A DNA stretch of 64,000 nt. It comes from Pseudomonas entomophila L48 (GTDB lineage: Bacteria > Pseudomonadota > Gammaproteobacteria > Pseudomonadales > Pseudomonadaceae). Shown here in pieces: positions 55,303-64,000 of this stretch. The position numbers were made by a program, and so were the translations under genes. Positions within the stretch are counted from its first letter, which is position 1. Each line of letters opens with the position of its first letter. The notes under the pieces were generated by a model, which worked only from the letters and a program-made list of their open reading frames with translations, was not told where the DNA came from and searched no databases. The stretch lies in assembly GCF_000026105.1 (NCBI RefSeq), contig NC_008027.1, forward strand, positions 2,124,001 to 2,188,000, in the 5' to 3' direction.

Positions 55303-55743
55303 GCAGGCATTCCTTCTGCTGAATCTTGTTGTCATGACGCTTGACCGTCTATGGCAAGTGTCGAGGTTGCCACTGAGTGGCTTGGCTCGATTTTCAGACA
55401 GCTCCAGAAAGTGCCGCTAGGCGCGAAGCGGAACGGGGGTTGTAGCCTCAGCGCATTGCCAATTGCGGGCAGTCGCCAAAATCGATGTAGGAAATTACTT
55501 CGCCCTTGCTCTGCAGGCCCCAAAAATCCTAGAGAAGGCCTTCCATGGTGGCACTCTGGGTGCATATGTATAGGGGTAATATTGCCAATGCACTACTTGC
55601 CCAACGGGCACCCAGATGCTGTGCTCGATAGCGTGTAAGGGAAATGGTTCGTGGCAGGAATGTCAGCGTAGGAAAAAGTAGCGCGGTATCATGGCGTCGG
55701 CTCCGCGGGAGCCTCATGTCCCCGATGTCGCAAGGAAATTCCG
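55303..55743. other. Non-coding stretch between the Mor-like and small membrane protein genes
   Basis: No gene is supported here. It is more AT-rich than average. A 9-bp inverted repeat, TCTGGGTGC (55555-55563) and GCACCCAGA (55608-55616), encloses 44 bp. A short hairpin GGCTCC-GCG-GGAGCC (55699-55713) lies in the leader of the next gene. Promoters of both flanking genes must be here. Confidence 0.5.
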
Positions 55744-55932
55744 ATGACACATGTGCAGCGCCTGAAATATTCGATCCTGATCATCCTGGTAGTCCTGGGC
55801 ATCATGCTCGGCCTGAGTTACCTGCAGAAGCAGGGCACTATCAGCGAGCAGACGTTCCAGTACATCGCCATCGCCATTGCGGTCGTGGTGGTGGTGATCA
55901 ACGGGATCCTCCGGCGCAAGGTCAAACCCTGA
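55744..55932 (+). CDS. Small inner-membrane protein
   Basis: A 62-residue protein with two membrane helices (SILIILVVLGIMLGLSYL at ~10-27, YIAIAIAVVVVVINGIL at ~40-56) and a basic C-terminal end (RRKVKP). AAGGA lies before the ATG at good spacing. No family is recognised. It ends 35 bp before the convergent Fur-like gene. Confidence 0.75.
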   Translation: MTHVQRLKYSILIILVVLGIMLGLSYLQKQGTISEQTFQYIAIAIAVVVVVINGILRRKVKP

Positions 55933-55967
55933 GGCGAACGGGCCGGCGGTCCTGGCCGGCCAGGCGC

Positions 55968-56330
55968 TCAGCGTGCGGCCGGCAGCTCGAGCACGGCCCG
56001 AGCCTGGGCTTCGAGGCTGTAGCACTTGTCGCTGCCCAGGCTGATGACGCCCTCGGCGCACAAGCGCTTGAGCACTTCGCGCACGCTCAGGAACGACAGG
56101 GGAATATCCAGCTGCTCGAGCTGCGCATGCACGCCGCGCACGCCAATGCTGCGGCCGTCGCGGGCTGCGCTGTGCAAGGCGTCGATGACCTTGAGGCGGA
56201 TCAGGCTGGTGCGTAGGCCATAGGTTCGCAACAGCTCGCGGATCTGCTCGTTGCCGACGCGTTCTTCCTGCCCGCCGGGTGCCTGGACCGGGCCGTGCGG
56301 TGTCTGCAGGGAGGGTTGCGGGTTGTACAT
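55968..56330 (-). CDS. Fur-like winged-helix regulator lacking metal sites
   Basis: A 120-residue protein with a Fur-type DNA-binding part: IRELLRTYGLRTSLIRLKVI (residues ~29-48), then IGVRGVHAQLEQLDIPLSFL and SVREVLKRLCAEGVI. The C-terminal dimer and metal domain of true Fur proteins is missing, and there are only two cysteines. AAAGGAGC lies upstream of the ATG. It is divergent from pvdQ, with 199 bp between. It may act in iron or zinc control, but metal sensing of the usual kind is unlikely. Confidence 0.75.
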   Translation of the reverse strand: MYNPQPSLQTPHGPVQAPGGQEERVGNEQIRELLRTYGLRTSLIRLKVIDALHSAARDGRSIGVRGVHAQLEQLDIPLSFLSVREVLKRLCAEGVISLGSDKCYSLEAQARAVLELPAAR

Positions 56331-56469
56331 GCGAATGCTCCTTTTCGTGGACTGTCCCGAAATCATGAGTGCCTCACTACTTAAGACGAATGAGAACGGG
56401 AAAACTGCAATCCCCGTGGAAAAAAATCTGACACGCCTTGTTCAAGACGTTGCAACCCGCCACGGGGCG

Positions 56470-56493
56470 TAAAATTTTCATCCGGCTTTTCGT
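56470..56493 (+). promoter_or_regulatory. PvdS/PfrI-type (iron-starvation) promoter of pvdQ
   Basis: TAAAA (56470-56474), 16 nt, then CGT (56491-56493) differs in one base from the TAAAT-N16-CGT pattern recognised by the pyoverdine ECF sigma factor PvdS. It lies 37 bp upstream of the pvdQ start. The gene's role in pyoverdine maturation makes the match meaningful. Confidence 0.5.
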
Positions 56494-56529
56494 CTGATCG
56501 GGATAACCCCGATTGCACGAGGAGTGCTT

Positions 56530-58845
56530 GTGATCTCTCTTTCGCGTCCCCTGTTCCACCTCGGGCTGGCCACCCTGTTGGTCGGCACCAGCCTGGCCGG
56601 CCAGGCGCGGGAGGCTGCCGGTGAAGCCTCCGCGCAGATTCGCCGGACCAGCTTCGGCGTGCCGCATATCCTCGCCAAGGATGAACGTGGCCTGGGCTAC
56701 GGCATCGGCTATGCCTATGCCCAGGACAATCTCTGCCTGCTGGCCAATGAAGTGTTGACGGTCAATGGTGAGCGTTCGCGTTACTTCGGCGCCCAGGCAA
56801 AGACCGTGGAGCTGCGTGAAAACCTCGCCAGCGACCTGTTCTTTACCTGGCTTAACAACCCGCAGGCGGTCAATGGTTTCCTTCAGGCGCAGCCCAGCGC
56901 CGTGCGCGACCTGCTCGAAGGCTATGCGCTTGGCTACAACCGTGCCTTGGGCGAACGGCGAGCGCAGGGCCTGCCCGCCGAATGTGGAAAAGGCGATTGG
57001 GTACGGCCGATCACCAGCCTCGATCTGGTCAAACTGACCCGCCGCTTGCTCGCCGAGGGCGGGGTAGGGCAGTTCGCCGAAGCCGTGGTGGCTGCCACGC
57101 CGCCGAAGCTGGCGGCGCAACGCCCGACGGTCAATTACAGCGTGGCCTTGGCGCGGCAGGCGGCGTTTGCCGCGGAGCGCGGCAGCAACGCGGTTGCCGT
57201 CGGTGCCGAGCGGTCGGCCAACGGTCGTGGCCTGATGCTGGCCAACCCACATTTCCCATGGGTGGGCGGGCTGCGTTTCTACCAGATGCAATTGACCATT
57301 CCCGGTCAACTGGACGTGATGGGGGCGGCATTGCCTGGGCTGCCGGTGGTCAACATCGGTTTCAACCGGCACCTGGCCTGGACCCACACGGTCGACACGT
57401 CCAAGCATTTCACGCTCTATCGCCTGCAGCTCGACCCGAAGGATGCGACGCGCTACCTGCTGGACGGCCAGTCGCTGCCGCTCGAACGGCAGATGCTGAG
57501 CGTCACGGTCAAGGGAGAGGATGGCACGTTGGGCCAGGTCGAGCGGCCGGTCTACCTGTCGAAATTCGGCCCGGTGGTGCAATGGCCTGGTCGGCTGGAC
57601 TGGGATCGCCAGGCCGCCTACAGCCTGCGTGACGCCAACCTGGACAACACCCGGGTGCTTGAGCAGTGGTACCGGATCAACCGCGCCGACAGCCTGGACG
57701 CCTTGAAGGGCAGCATCGGGCAGTTGCAGGGCATTCCCTGGGTCAACACCCTGGCGGTGGACAGTGCGGGGCGCACGGTATACCTGAACCAGTCGGTGGT
57801 GCCCTATGTAGACCAGGCCTTGCTGACACAGTGCAGCAACCCCCAGGCCTCCGGCCCGCTGGTGGTGCTGGATGGCTCGCGAACGGCCTGCCAGTGGAAG
57901 GTCGATGCACAAGCCGCCCAGCCCGGTATCTTCCCGGCTCGCCTGCTGCCGAGCCTGGAACGTGGCGATTTCGTGCAGAACTCCAATGATTCCGCCTGGA
58001 TGGCCAACCCGGCGCAGCCATTGACGGGCTTCTCGCCCTTGGTCAGCCGCGATGACCAGCCGCTGGGCATGCGCAGCCGATTTGCACTTGAGCGCCTGAA
58101 AGGGGCCGCGAAGGTGGATGCCAGCGCGCTACAGCGCATGGTCTTCGATGACGAGGTCTATCTGGCCAGCCTGTTGCTGCCGGACCTGCTGCAATGGTGC
58201 GCGGGCGCGAAGGCCGACGTGCAACCGGTGTGCGCCAGCCTCCAGGCCTGGAACGGCAAGGCGGACCTGGACAGCGGTATTGGGCTGGTCCACTTCACCA
58301 ACATCCTTAATGCACTGGCGCAGCATCCACAAAGCTGGCGTGTGCCCTTCAACCCGGCAGACCCGCAGCACACGCCGCGTGGGCTGGCGGTGGAGCAGGC
58401 AGCGGTCGGCAAGCTGCTGCGCGAGGCGGCGCTGGCCTCGCAGGAACAGGTCGGCAAGTCGGGTATCGGCGCCGATCAGCGCTGGGGGCAGATCCAGCAG
58501 GCGGCCGATGGCACGCCGGTGCCGGGTGGCCCGCAGGCTTTGGGGGTTTACAACGCGATGGTCAGCGTGCCAGTGGGGCCTGGCAAGCGCCTGGTGGTGA
58601 GTGGTTCGAGCTATCTGCAGGTGGTCAGCTTCACCGAGCAGGGGCCGCAGGCCCAGGGGTTGCTGGCGTTTTCGCTGTCGAGCGAGGCGGCATCGCAGCA
58701 TGCGGGTGATCAGACGCGCGCATTCGCGGCCAAGCAGCTGGCACCGATTCCTTTTACCGAGATGCAGATCAAGGCGGATCCGCAGTACCGGCAGTATGTG
58801 ATCAGCGAGCGTGACAAGGCTGCGGTGGCGAGCAACGGTCAGTAG
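56530..58845 (+). CDS. pvdQ: Acylase PvdQ (Ntn-hydrolase; pyoverdine maturation / AHL acylase)
   Basis: A 771-residue periplasmic acylase made as a precursor. The signal peptide is FHLGLATLLVGTSLAGQA (cut near residue 26). The alpha chain runs to about 218, and self-cleavage leaves Ser ~219 (ERGSNAVAVGAERSANGRG) as the N-terminal nucleophile of the beta chain. NPHFPWVGGLRFYQMQLTIP, TVDTSKHFTLYRL and FVQNSNDSAWMANPAQPL are close to P. aeruginosa PvdQ. It removes the fatty acid from the pyoverdine precursor and can cleave long-chain acyl-homoserine lactones. GTG 56530 was chosen over GTG 56524 because AGGAG lies 5 bp before it. Confidence 0.92.
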   Translation: MISLSRPLFHLGLATLLVGTSLAGQAREAAGEASAQIRRTSFGVPHILAKDERGLGYGIGYAYAQDNLCLLANEVLTVNGERSRYFGAQAKTVELRENLASDLFFTWLNNPQAVNGFLQAQPSAVRDLLEGYALGYNRALGERRAQGLPAECGKGDWVRPITSLDLVKLTRRLLAEGGVGQFAEAVVAATPPKLAAQRPTVNYSVALARQAAFAAERGSNAVAVGAERSANGRGLMLANPHFPWVGGLRFYQMQLTIPGQLDVMGAALPGLPVVNIGFNRHLAWTHTVDTSKHFTLYRLQLDPKDATRYLLDGQSLPLERQMLSVTVKGEDGTLGQVERPVYLSKFGPVVQWPGRLDWDRQAAYSLRDANLDNTRVLEQWYRINRADSLDALKGSIGQLQGIPWVNTLAVDSAGRTVYLNQSVVPYVDQALLTQCSNPQASGPLVVLDGSRTACQWKVDAQAAQPGIFPARLLPSLERGDFVQNSNDSAWMANPAQPLTGFSPLVSRDDQPLGMRSRFALERLKGAAKVDASALQRMVFDDEVYLASLLLPDLLQWCAGAKADVQPVCASLQAWNGKADLDSGIGLVHFTNILNALAQHPQSWRVPFNPADPQHTPRGLAVEQAAVGKLLREAALASQEQVGKSGIGADQRWGQIQQAADGTPVPGGPQALGVYNAMVSVPVGPGKRLVVSGSSYLQVVSFTEQGPQAQGLLAFSLSSEAASQHAGDQTRAFAAKQLAPIPFTEMQIKADPQYRQYVISERDKAAVASNGQ

Positions 58846-58850
58846 CCTTG

Positions 58851-58926
58851 GCCCGGCAAAGCCGGGCATCGCCAGCAAGGCTGGCTCCTACGGGGATCGT
58901 TGTAGGAGCCAGCCTTGCTGGCGAAC
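58851..58926. repeat. Hairpin and REP doublet after pvdQ
   Basis: A perfect GCCCGGC-AAA-GCCGGGC hairpin (58851-58867) is followed by an inverted pair of REP units of the GCCAGCCTTGCTGGC subtype (58868-58926). They lie between the convergent pvdQ and lpxH genes. The subtype equals that in the 47.4-kb array. Confidence 0.88.
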
Positions 58927-58944
58927 AACTGGCACCGGCCGAGC

Positions 58945-59667
58945 TCAGGAAAACTCGAACGGTGCCAGCTGGAAGCCCTGTTCATCCACCTGCAGTGCCC
59001 AACCGCGCCTGTCCCAGTCCCCCAGCACGATACGTCGCGCCGGTTGACCATCGATCACCAGCTTGTGGATCGCCGGGCGGTGGGTGTGGCCGTGCACCAA
59101 GGTGCGAACGCCGTGCGCCGCCATCACCTTCGGTACTTCGTCCGGGGTGACATCGACGATTTCGGTGTTCTTCATGCGGGTCTGCGACTTGCTCTCGCTG
59201 CGCAGCTTGCGCGCCAGCTTCTGGCGCGTGGACAACGGCAGATGCCGCAGGATCCACAGGCTCAGCGGGTTGCGCAGGTAGCGGCGCAGCTTCATGTAGC
59301 CGACATCGCGGGTGCACAGCGTGTCGCCATGCATCAGCAACACGGCTTCGCCACCCAGTTCGATCACGCTCGGGTCGTCCAGCAAGGTGCAGCCGGCGGC
59401 TTGGCAGAACGCCTGGCCGATGAGGAAGTCGCGATTGCCGTGCATCAGGTAGATCGTCGTGCCACTGTCGCTCAGCTGGCGCAGGGCCTGGCAGATCGAC
59501 CGCTGGAACGGCGTCATGGCATCGTCGCCGATCCAGGCCTCGAAGAAGTCGCCGAGGATGTACAGCGCCTTGGCGTGGCGCGCGCGGCCGTCGAGCAGAT
59601 CAAGAAACGCCCGGGTGATGTCCGGGCGTTCTTCTTGCAGGTGCAGATCGGAGATCAGCAGTATCAC
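58945..59667 (-). CDS. lpxH: UDP-2,3-diacylglucosamine diphosphatase
   Basis: A 240-residue metallophosphoesterase that makes lipid X in lipid A synthesis at the inner membrane. The five metal motifs are visible: SDLHL (6-10), GDFFE (~39-43), GNRDF (~77-81), HGDTL (~112-116) and HGHTHRPA (~193-200). The GTG start overlaps the ppiB stop (GTGA), so ppiB and lpxH form an operon. Confidence 0.96.
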   Translation of the reverse strand: MILLISDLHLQEERPDITRAFLDLLDGRARHAKALYILGDFFEAWIGDDAMTPFQRSICQALRQLSDSGTTIYLMHGNRDFLIGQAFCQAAGCTLLDDPSVIELGGEAVLLMHGDTLCTRDVGYMKLRRYLRNPLSLWILRHLPLSTRQKLARKLRSESKSQTRMKNTEIVDVTPDEVPKVMAAHGVRTLVHGHTHRPAIHKLVIDGQPARRIVLGDWDRRGWALQVDEQGFQLAPFEFS

Positions 59668-60164
59668 TCAATGATCTCGGCTTTCTCGATGATCACGTCG
59701 TCCTTCGGTACGTCCTGGTGGCCGGCCTTGGAACCGGTGGACACGCCTTCGATGGCGTCGACGACTTCACGGCCTTCGATCACTTCGCCGAATACCGCGT
59801 AGCCCCAGCCCTGCACGTTCTTGCCGCTGTGGTTGAGGAAGTCGTTGTTGCTGGCGTTGATGAAGAACTGCGCGGAGGCCGAGTGCGGCTCCATGGTGCG
59901 GGCCATGGCGATGGTGTACTTGGCGTTTTTCAGGCCGTTGTCAGCTTCGTTCTGGATGCTGGCGCGGGTTTTCTTCTGGCTCATGCCTGGCTCGAAGCCG
60001 CCGCCCTGGATCATGAAGCCCTTGATCACGCGGTGGAACACGGTGCCATCGTAATGGCCTTCCTTGACGTACTGGACAAAGTTCTCGGTGGTCAGCGGGG
60101 CTTTTTCGGCGTCCAGTTGCAGGACGATGTCGCCGTGGTTGGTGCTCAGTTTGACTTTGGACAT
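59664..60164 (-). CDS. ppiB: Peptidyl-prolyl cis-trans isomerase B (cyclophilin)
   Basis: A 166-residue cytoplasmic cyclophilin. [20 protein letters not shown] (~43-62) contains the catalytic Arg, and [18 protein letters not shown] (~92-109) lines the active site. No signal peptide, so it is the cytoplasmic PpiB rather than Ppi[13 protein letters not shown] is the conserved start. It is divergent from glnS. Confidence 0.95.
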   Translation of the reverse strand: MSKVKLSTNHGDIVLQLDAEKAPLTTENFVQYVKEGHYDGTVFHRVIKGFMIQGGGFEPGMSQKKTRASIQNEADNGLKNAKYTIAMARTMEPHSASAQFFINASNNDFLNHSGKNVQGWGYAVFGEVIEGREVVDAIEGVSTGSKAGHQDVPKDDVIIEKAEIIE

Positions 60165-60377
60165 GCTTAAGTTCGCTCTCAAGGCATCGGGAATAGGGTG
60201 CGCCCAAGTTGTACCGGTTACCCGGCACTAGGCGCGCGGTCGCCATTTTTGCACGGATCGCGATAATTCGCGCCAGTTTGTCGGTGCCTGGCTGTCGGCA
60301 GCTTGACTGCTTCGGCTATGATAGGCCCTTTGATTCAATCGGCCTACCCGGGCCGGCTACCTGTATTCAAGGACACT

Positions 60378-62081
<1,704 letters not shown>

Positions 62082-62090
62082 GGAACCGCC

Positions 62091-63473
62091 GTGCTTACGA
62101 TCTACAACACGCTGAGCAAGACGAAGGAAACCTTCAAGCCGCTCGATGGCAACAACGTGCGCATGTACGTGTGCGGCATGACCGTGTACGACTACTGCCA
62201 CCTGGGCCACGGACGCAGCATGGTGGCCTTCGACCTGATCACCCGCTGGCTGCGCAAGAGCGGCTACGCGCTGACCTACGTGCGCAACATCACCGACATC
62301 GACGACAAGATCATCAACCGGGCCAACGAGAACGGCGAGTCGTTCGACGCGCTGACCGCCCGCATGATCGACGCGATGCACGAGGATGAGCGGCGCCTGA
62401 GCATCCTCAAGCCAGACCTGGAACCTCGTGCCACCGACCATATCCCCGGCATGCACGCGATGATCCAGACGTTGATCGACAAGGGCTATGCCTACGCGCC
62501 GGGCAACGGCGACGTGTACTACCGGGTCGGCAAGTTCGCCGGCTACGGCAAGCTGTCGCGCAAGAAGATCGAAGACCTGCGCATCGGCGCACGGATCGAG
62601 GTGGGCGAGTCGAAACAGGACCCGCTGGACTTCGTGCTGTGGAAGGGCGCCAAGCCGGGCGAGCCGTTCTGGGATTCGCCGTGGGGCCCGGGCCGCCCGG
62701 GCTGGCATATAGAGTGCTCGGTCATGTCCACCTGCTGCCTGGGCGAGAGCTTCGACATCCACGGTGGCGGCAGCGACCTGGAGTTCCCGCACCACGAGAA
62801 CGAGATCGCCCAGAGCGAGGCGGCCACCGGCAAGCCGTACGCCAACGCCTGGATGCACTGCGGCATGATCCGCATCAATGGCGAGAAGATGTCCAAGTCG
62901 TTGAACAACTTCTTCACCATCCGCGACGTGCTCGACAAGTACCACCCGGAAGTGGTGCGCTATCTCCTGGTGGCCAGCCATTACCGCAGCGCCATCAACT
63001 ACTCCGAAGACAGCCTGCGCGATTCGAAGGGGGCGCTGGAGCGCTTCTATCACGCCCTGCGTGGTTTGCCTCGGGTTGCCGCGAAGGGTGGCGAGGCGTT
63101 CGTCGAGCGTTTCACCGTGGCAATGAACGACGACTTCGGCACGCCGGAAGCGTGCGCCGTGCTGTTCGACCTGGTGCGCGAGATCAACCGCCTGCGTGAA
63201 AGCGATGTCGAGGCGGCTGCCGGCCTGGCAGGTCGCCTGCGTGAGCTGGGTGATGTGCTGGGTGTGCTGCAGTTGGATGCCGACGAGTTCCTGCGGGCCG
63301 GTGCCGAAGGCAAGGTCGATGCGGCGCAAGTGGAGGCGTTGATCCAGGCGCGCCTGCAGGCGCGTGCGGACAAGAACTGGGCCGAGTCCGACCGTATCCG
63401 CGACCAGATCACCGCCATGGGCGTGGTGCTGGAAGACGGCAAGGGTGGCACCACCTGGCGTCTGGCTGACTGA
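62091..63473 (+). CDS. cysS: Cysteinyl-tRNA synthetase
   Basis: A 460-residue class I synthetase. [15 protein letters not shown] carries Cys 28-type zinc ligand regions and the HLGH form of HIGH (~35-40); [12 protein letters not shown] and [14 protein letters not shown] hold further zinc ligands (~204-245). [10 protein letters not shown] is at ~266-275. GTG start with GAGGAA upstream. It forms an operon with glnS. Confidence 0.97.
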   Translation: MLTIYNTLSKTKETFKPLDGNNVRMYVCGMTVYDYCHLGHGRSMVAFDLITRWLRKSGYALTYVRNITDIDDKIINRANENGESFDALTARMIDAMHEDERRLSILKPDLEPRATDHIPGMHAMIQTLIDKGYAYAPGNGDVYYRVGKFAGYGKLSRKKIEDLRIGARIEVGESKQDPLDFVLWKGAKPGEPFWDSPWGPGRPGWHIECSVMSTCCLGESFDIHGGGSDLEFPHHENEIAQSEAATGKPYANAWMHCGMIRINGEKMSKSLNNFFTIRDVLDKYHPEVVRYLLVASHYRSAINYSEDSLRDSKGALERFYHALRGLPRVAAKGGEAFVERFTVAMNDDFGTPEACAVLFDLVREINRLRESDVEAAAGLAGRLRELGDVLGVLQLDADEFLRAGAEGKVDAAQVEALIQARLQARADKNWAESDRIRDQITAMGVVLEDGKGGTTWRLAD

Positions 63474-63481
63474 TCAGTGCA

Positions 63482-63506
63482 ATTGGGGCCGCAAAGCGGC
63501 CCCAAT
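63482..63506. terminator. Hairpin between convergent cysS and sensor kinase genes
   Basis: Arms ATTGGGGCCGC and GCGGCCCCAAT form a perfect 11-bp stem with loop AAA, 9 bp past cysS and 3 bp from the kinase stop. It can serve both directions. No long T run follows. Confidence 0.8.
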
Positions 63507-63508
63507 GA

Positions 63509-64000
63509 TTACTTGGCCAGGCCCGCCAACGGGCAATGCAACACCAGCTTCGCCCCACCCAGCTCGCTGGCTCCCACCTCCAGTCCGAAGCCATGCAGGT
63601 CGACGATCGCCGCGACGATCGACAAGCCCAACCCGAACCCCGGGTGACGATGGCCTTCATCACTGCGATAGAAGCGCTTCAGCACCGCCTCACGCTCCTC
63701 CGCCGGGATCCCCGGCCCACTGTCTTCGACGGCAATGCGCACGCCATCTTCGTCCTGCATCGCCTCGATCCATACCTGCCCACCCTCCGGGGTGAACTTG
63801 ATTGCGTTGCCCACCAGGTTGGCCAGCGCCTCGAACAGCAATTCGCGGTCGCCATGCAACGCAGGCAACTGCCCGGGCTGCGCCAGGCGCAGGCGGATGC
63901 CGCCATCCTCGGCCAGTGGCAGATAGAAGTCATGCAGCTCTACCAGCAGTGCATGGGGGTCGAGCTGCACGAAACCGGCACGCCGCTGGCGATCTTCCAG
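63509..64000 (-). CDS. Sensor histidine kinase (C-terminal part; 5' end outside window)
   Basis: The last ~163 residues of a two-component sensor kinase. The ATP-binding domain is complete: N box LVGNAIKFTPEGG, G1 box DSGPGIPAEE, F box region VLKRFYRSDEG and G2 box GFGLGLSIV. The phosphoacceptor His and sensor domain lie beyond the right edge. The cognate response regulator is presumably upstream of it, outside the window. Confidence 0.92.
   Translation of the reverse strand: MEDRQRRAGFVQLDPHALLVELHDFYLPLAEDGGIRLRLAQPGQLPALHGDRELLFEALANLVGNAIKFTPEGGQVWIEAMQDEDGVRIAVEDSGPGIPAEEREAVLKRFYRSDEGHRHPGFGLGLSIVAAIVDLHGFGLEVGASELGGAKLVLHCPLAGLAK

Overview
The window is high-GC chromosomal DNA from a fluorescent pseudomonad, most likely of the Pseudomonas putida group. 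The evidence is the protein similarity of housekeeping genes (glnS, cysS, lpxH, ppiB, xthA, tamAB), a PvdQ-type acylase, the combined GlgE/TreS/TreYZ glucan cluster, and many copies of the GTAGGAGC...GGC REP element. No tRNA, rRNA, insertion sequence, prophage or CRISPR array was seen. The first gene (aldehyde dehydrogenase) and the last (sensor kinase) are cut by the window edges.

Left part (1-5990): a catabolic cluster of aldehyde dehydrogenase, alpha/beta hydrolase, DUF1185 protein, LLM flavin monooxygenase, flavin reductase and NCS1 permease. Its three transcription units each carry a TGGTATACC-type site upstream, so they probably form one regulon. The composition suggests oxidative opening of an N-heterocycle, but the substrate is unknown. 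A chemoreceptor (5998-7623), an NDH-2-like flavoprotein divergent from an Rrf2 regulator (7842-9850) and two small genes follow.

Glucan/trehalose region (10642-30736): glgE, treS-maltokinase and glgB run on the plus strand; glgA-treZ-malQ-treY-DUF2934-glgX run on the minus strand. Together they interconvert trehalose, maltose-1-phosphate and branched alpha-glucan. A beta-barrel-only autotransporter sits between the two arms. No glgC or glgP is present.

31-38 kb: ppnN (nucleotide salvage), arfB (ribosome rescue), a low-GC RES-domain gene, pncB and pncA (NAD salvage), and the divergent regulator nrtR with a palindrome between it and pncA. The RES gene, whose family includes NAD+-degrading toxins, lies directly downstream of pncB. 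A 46-codon ORF bridges the two, overlapping the pncB stop and ending 3 nt before the RES start. This is the most unusual arrangement in the window.

38-48 kb: several regulator/enzyme pairs: TetR/SDR/DsbA-like isomerase, XRE-cupin, an MFS exporter, an ECF sigma/anti-sigma pair with a catalase-cytochrome b561 operon sharing a matched promoter, and LysR/SDR. A three-copy 119-bp REP array follows.

47.7-64 kb: xthA, a GNAT acetyltransferase, tamA-tamB, a lone Mor-like regulator, a small membrane protein, a degenerate Fur-like protein, pvdQ with a PvdS-type promoter, lpxH-ppiB, glnS-cysS and a partial histidine kinase. REP elements occupy many gaps and in three places supply the stop codon of a neighbouring gene.
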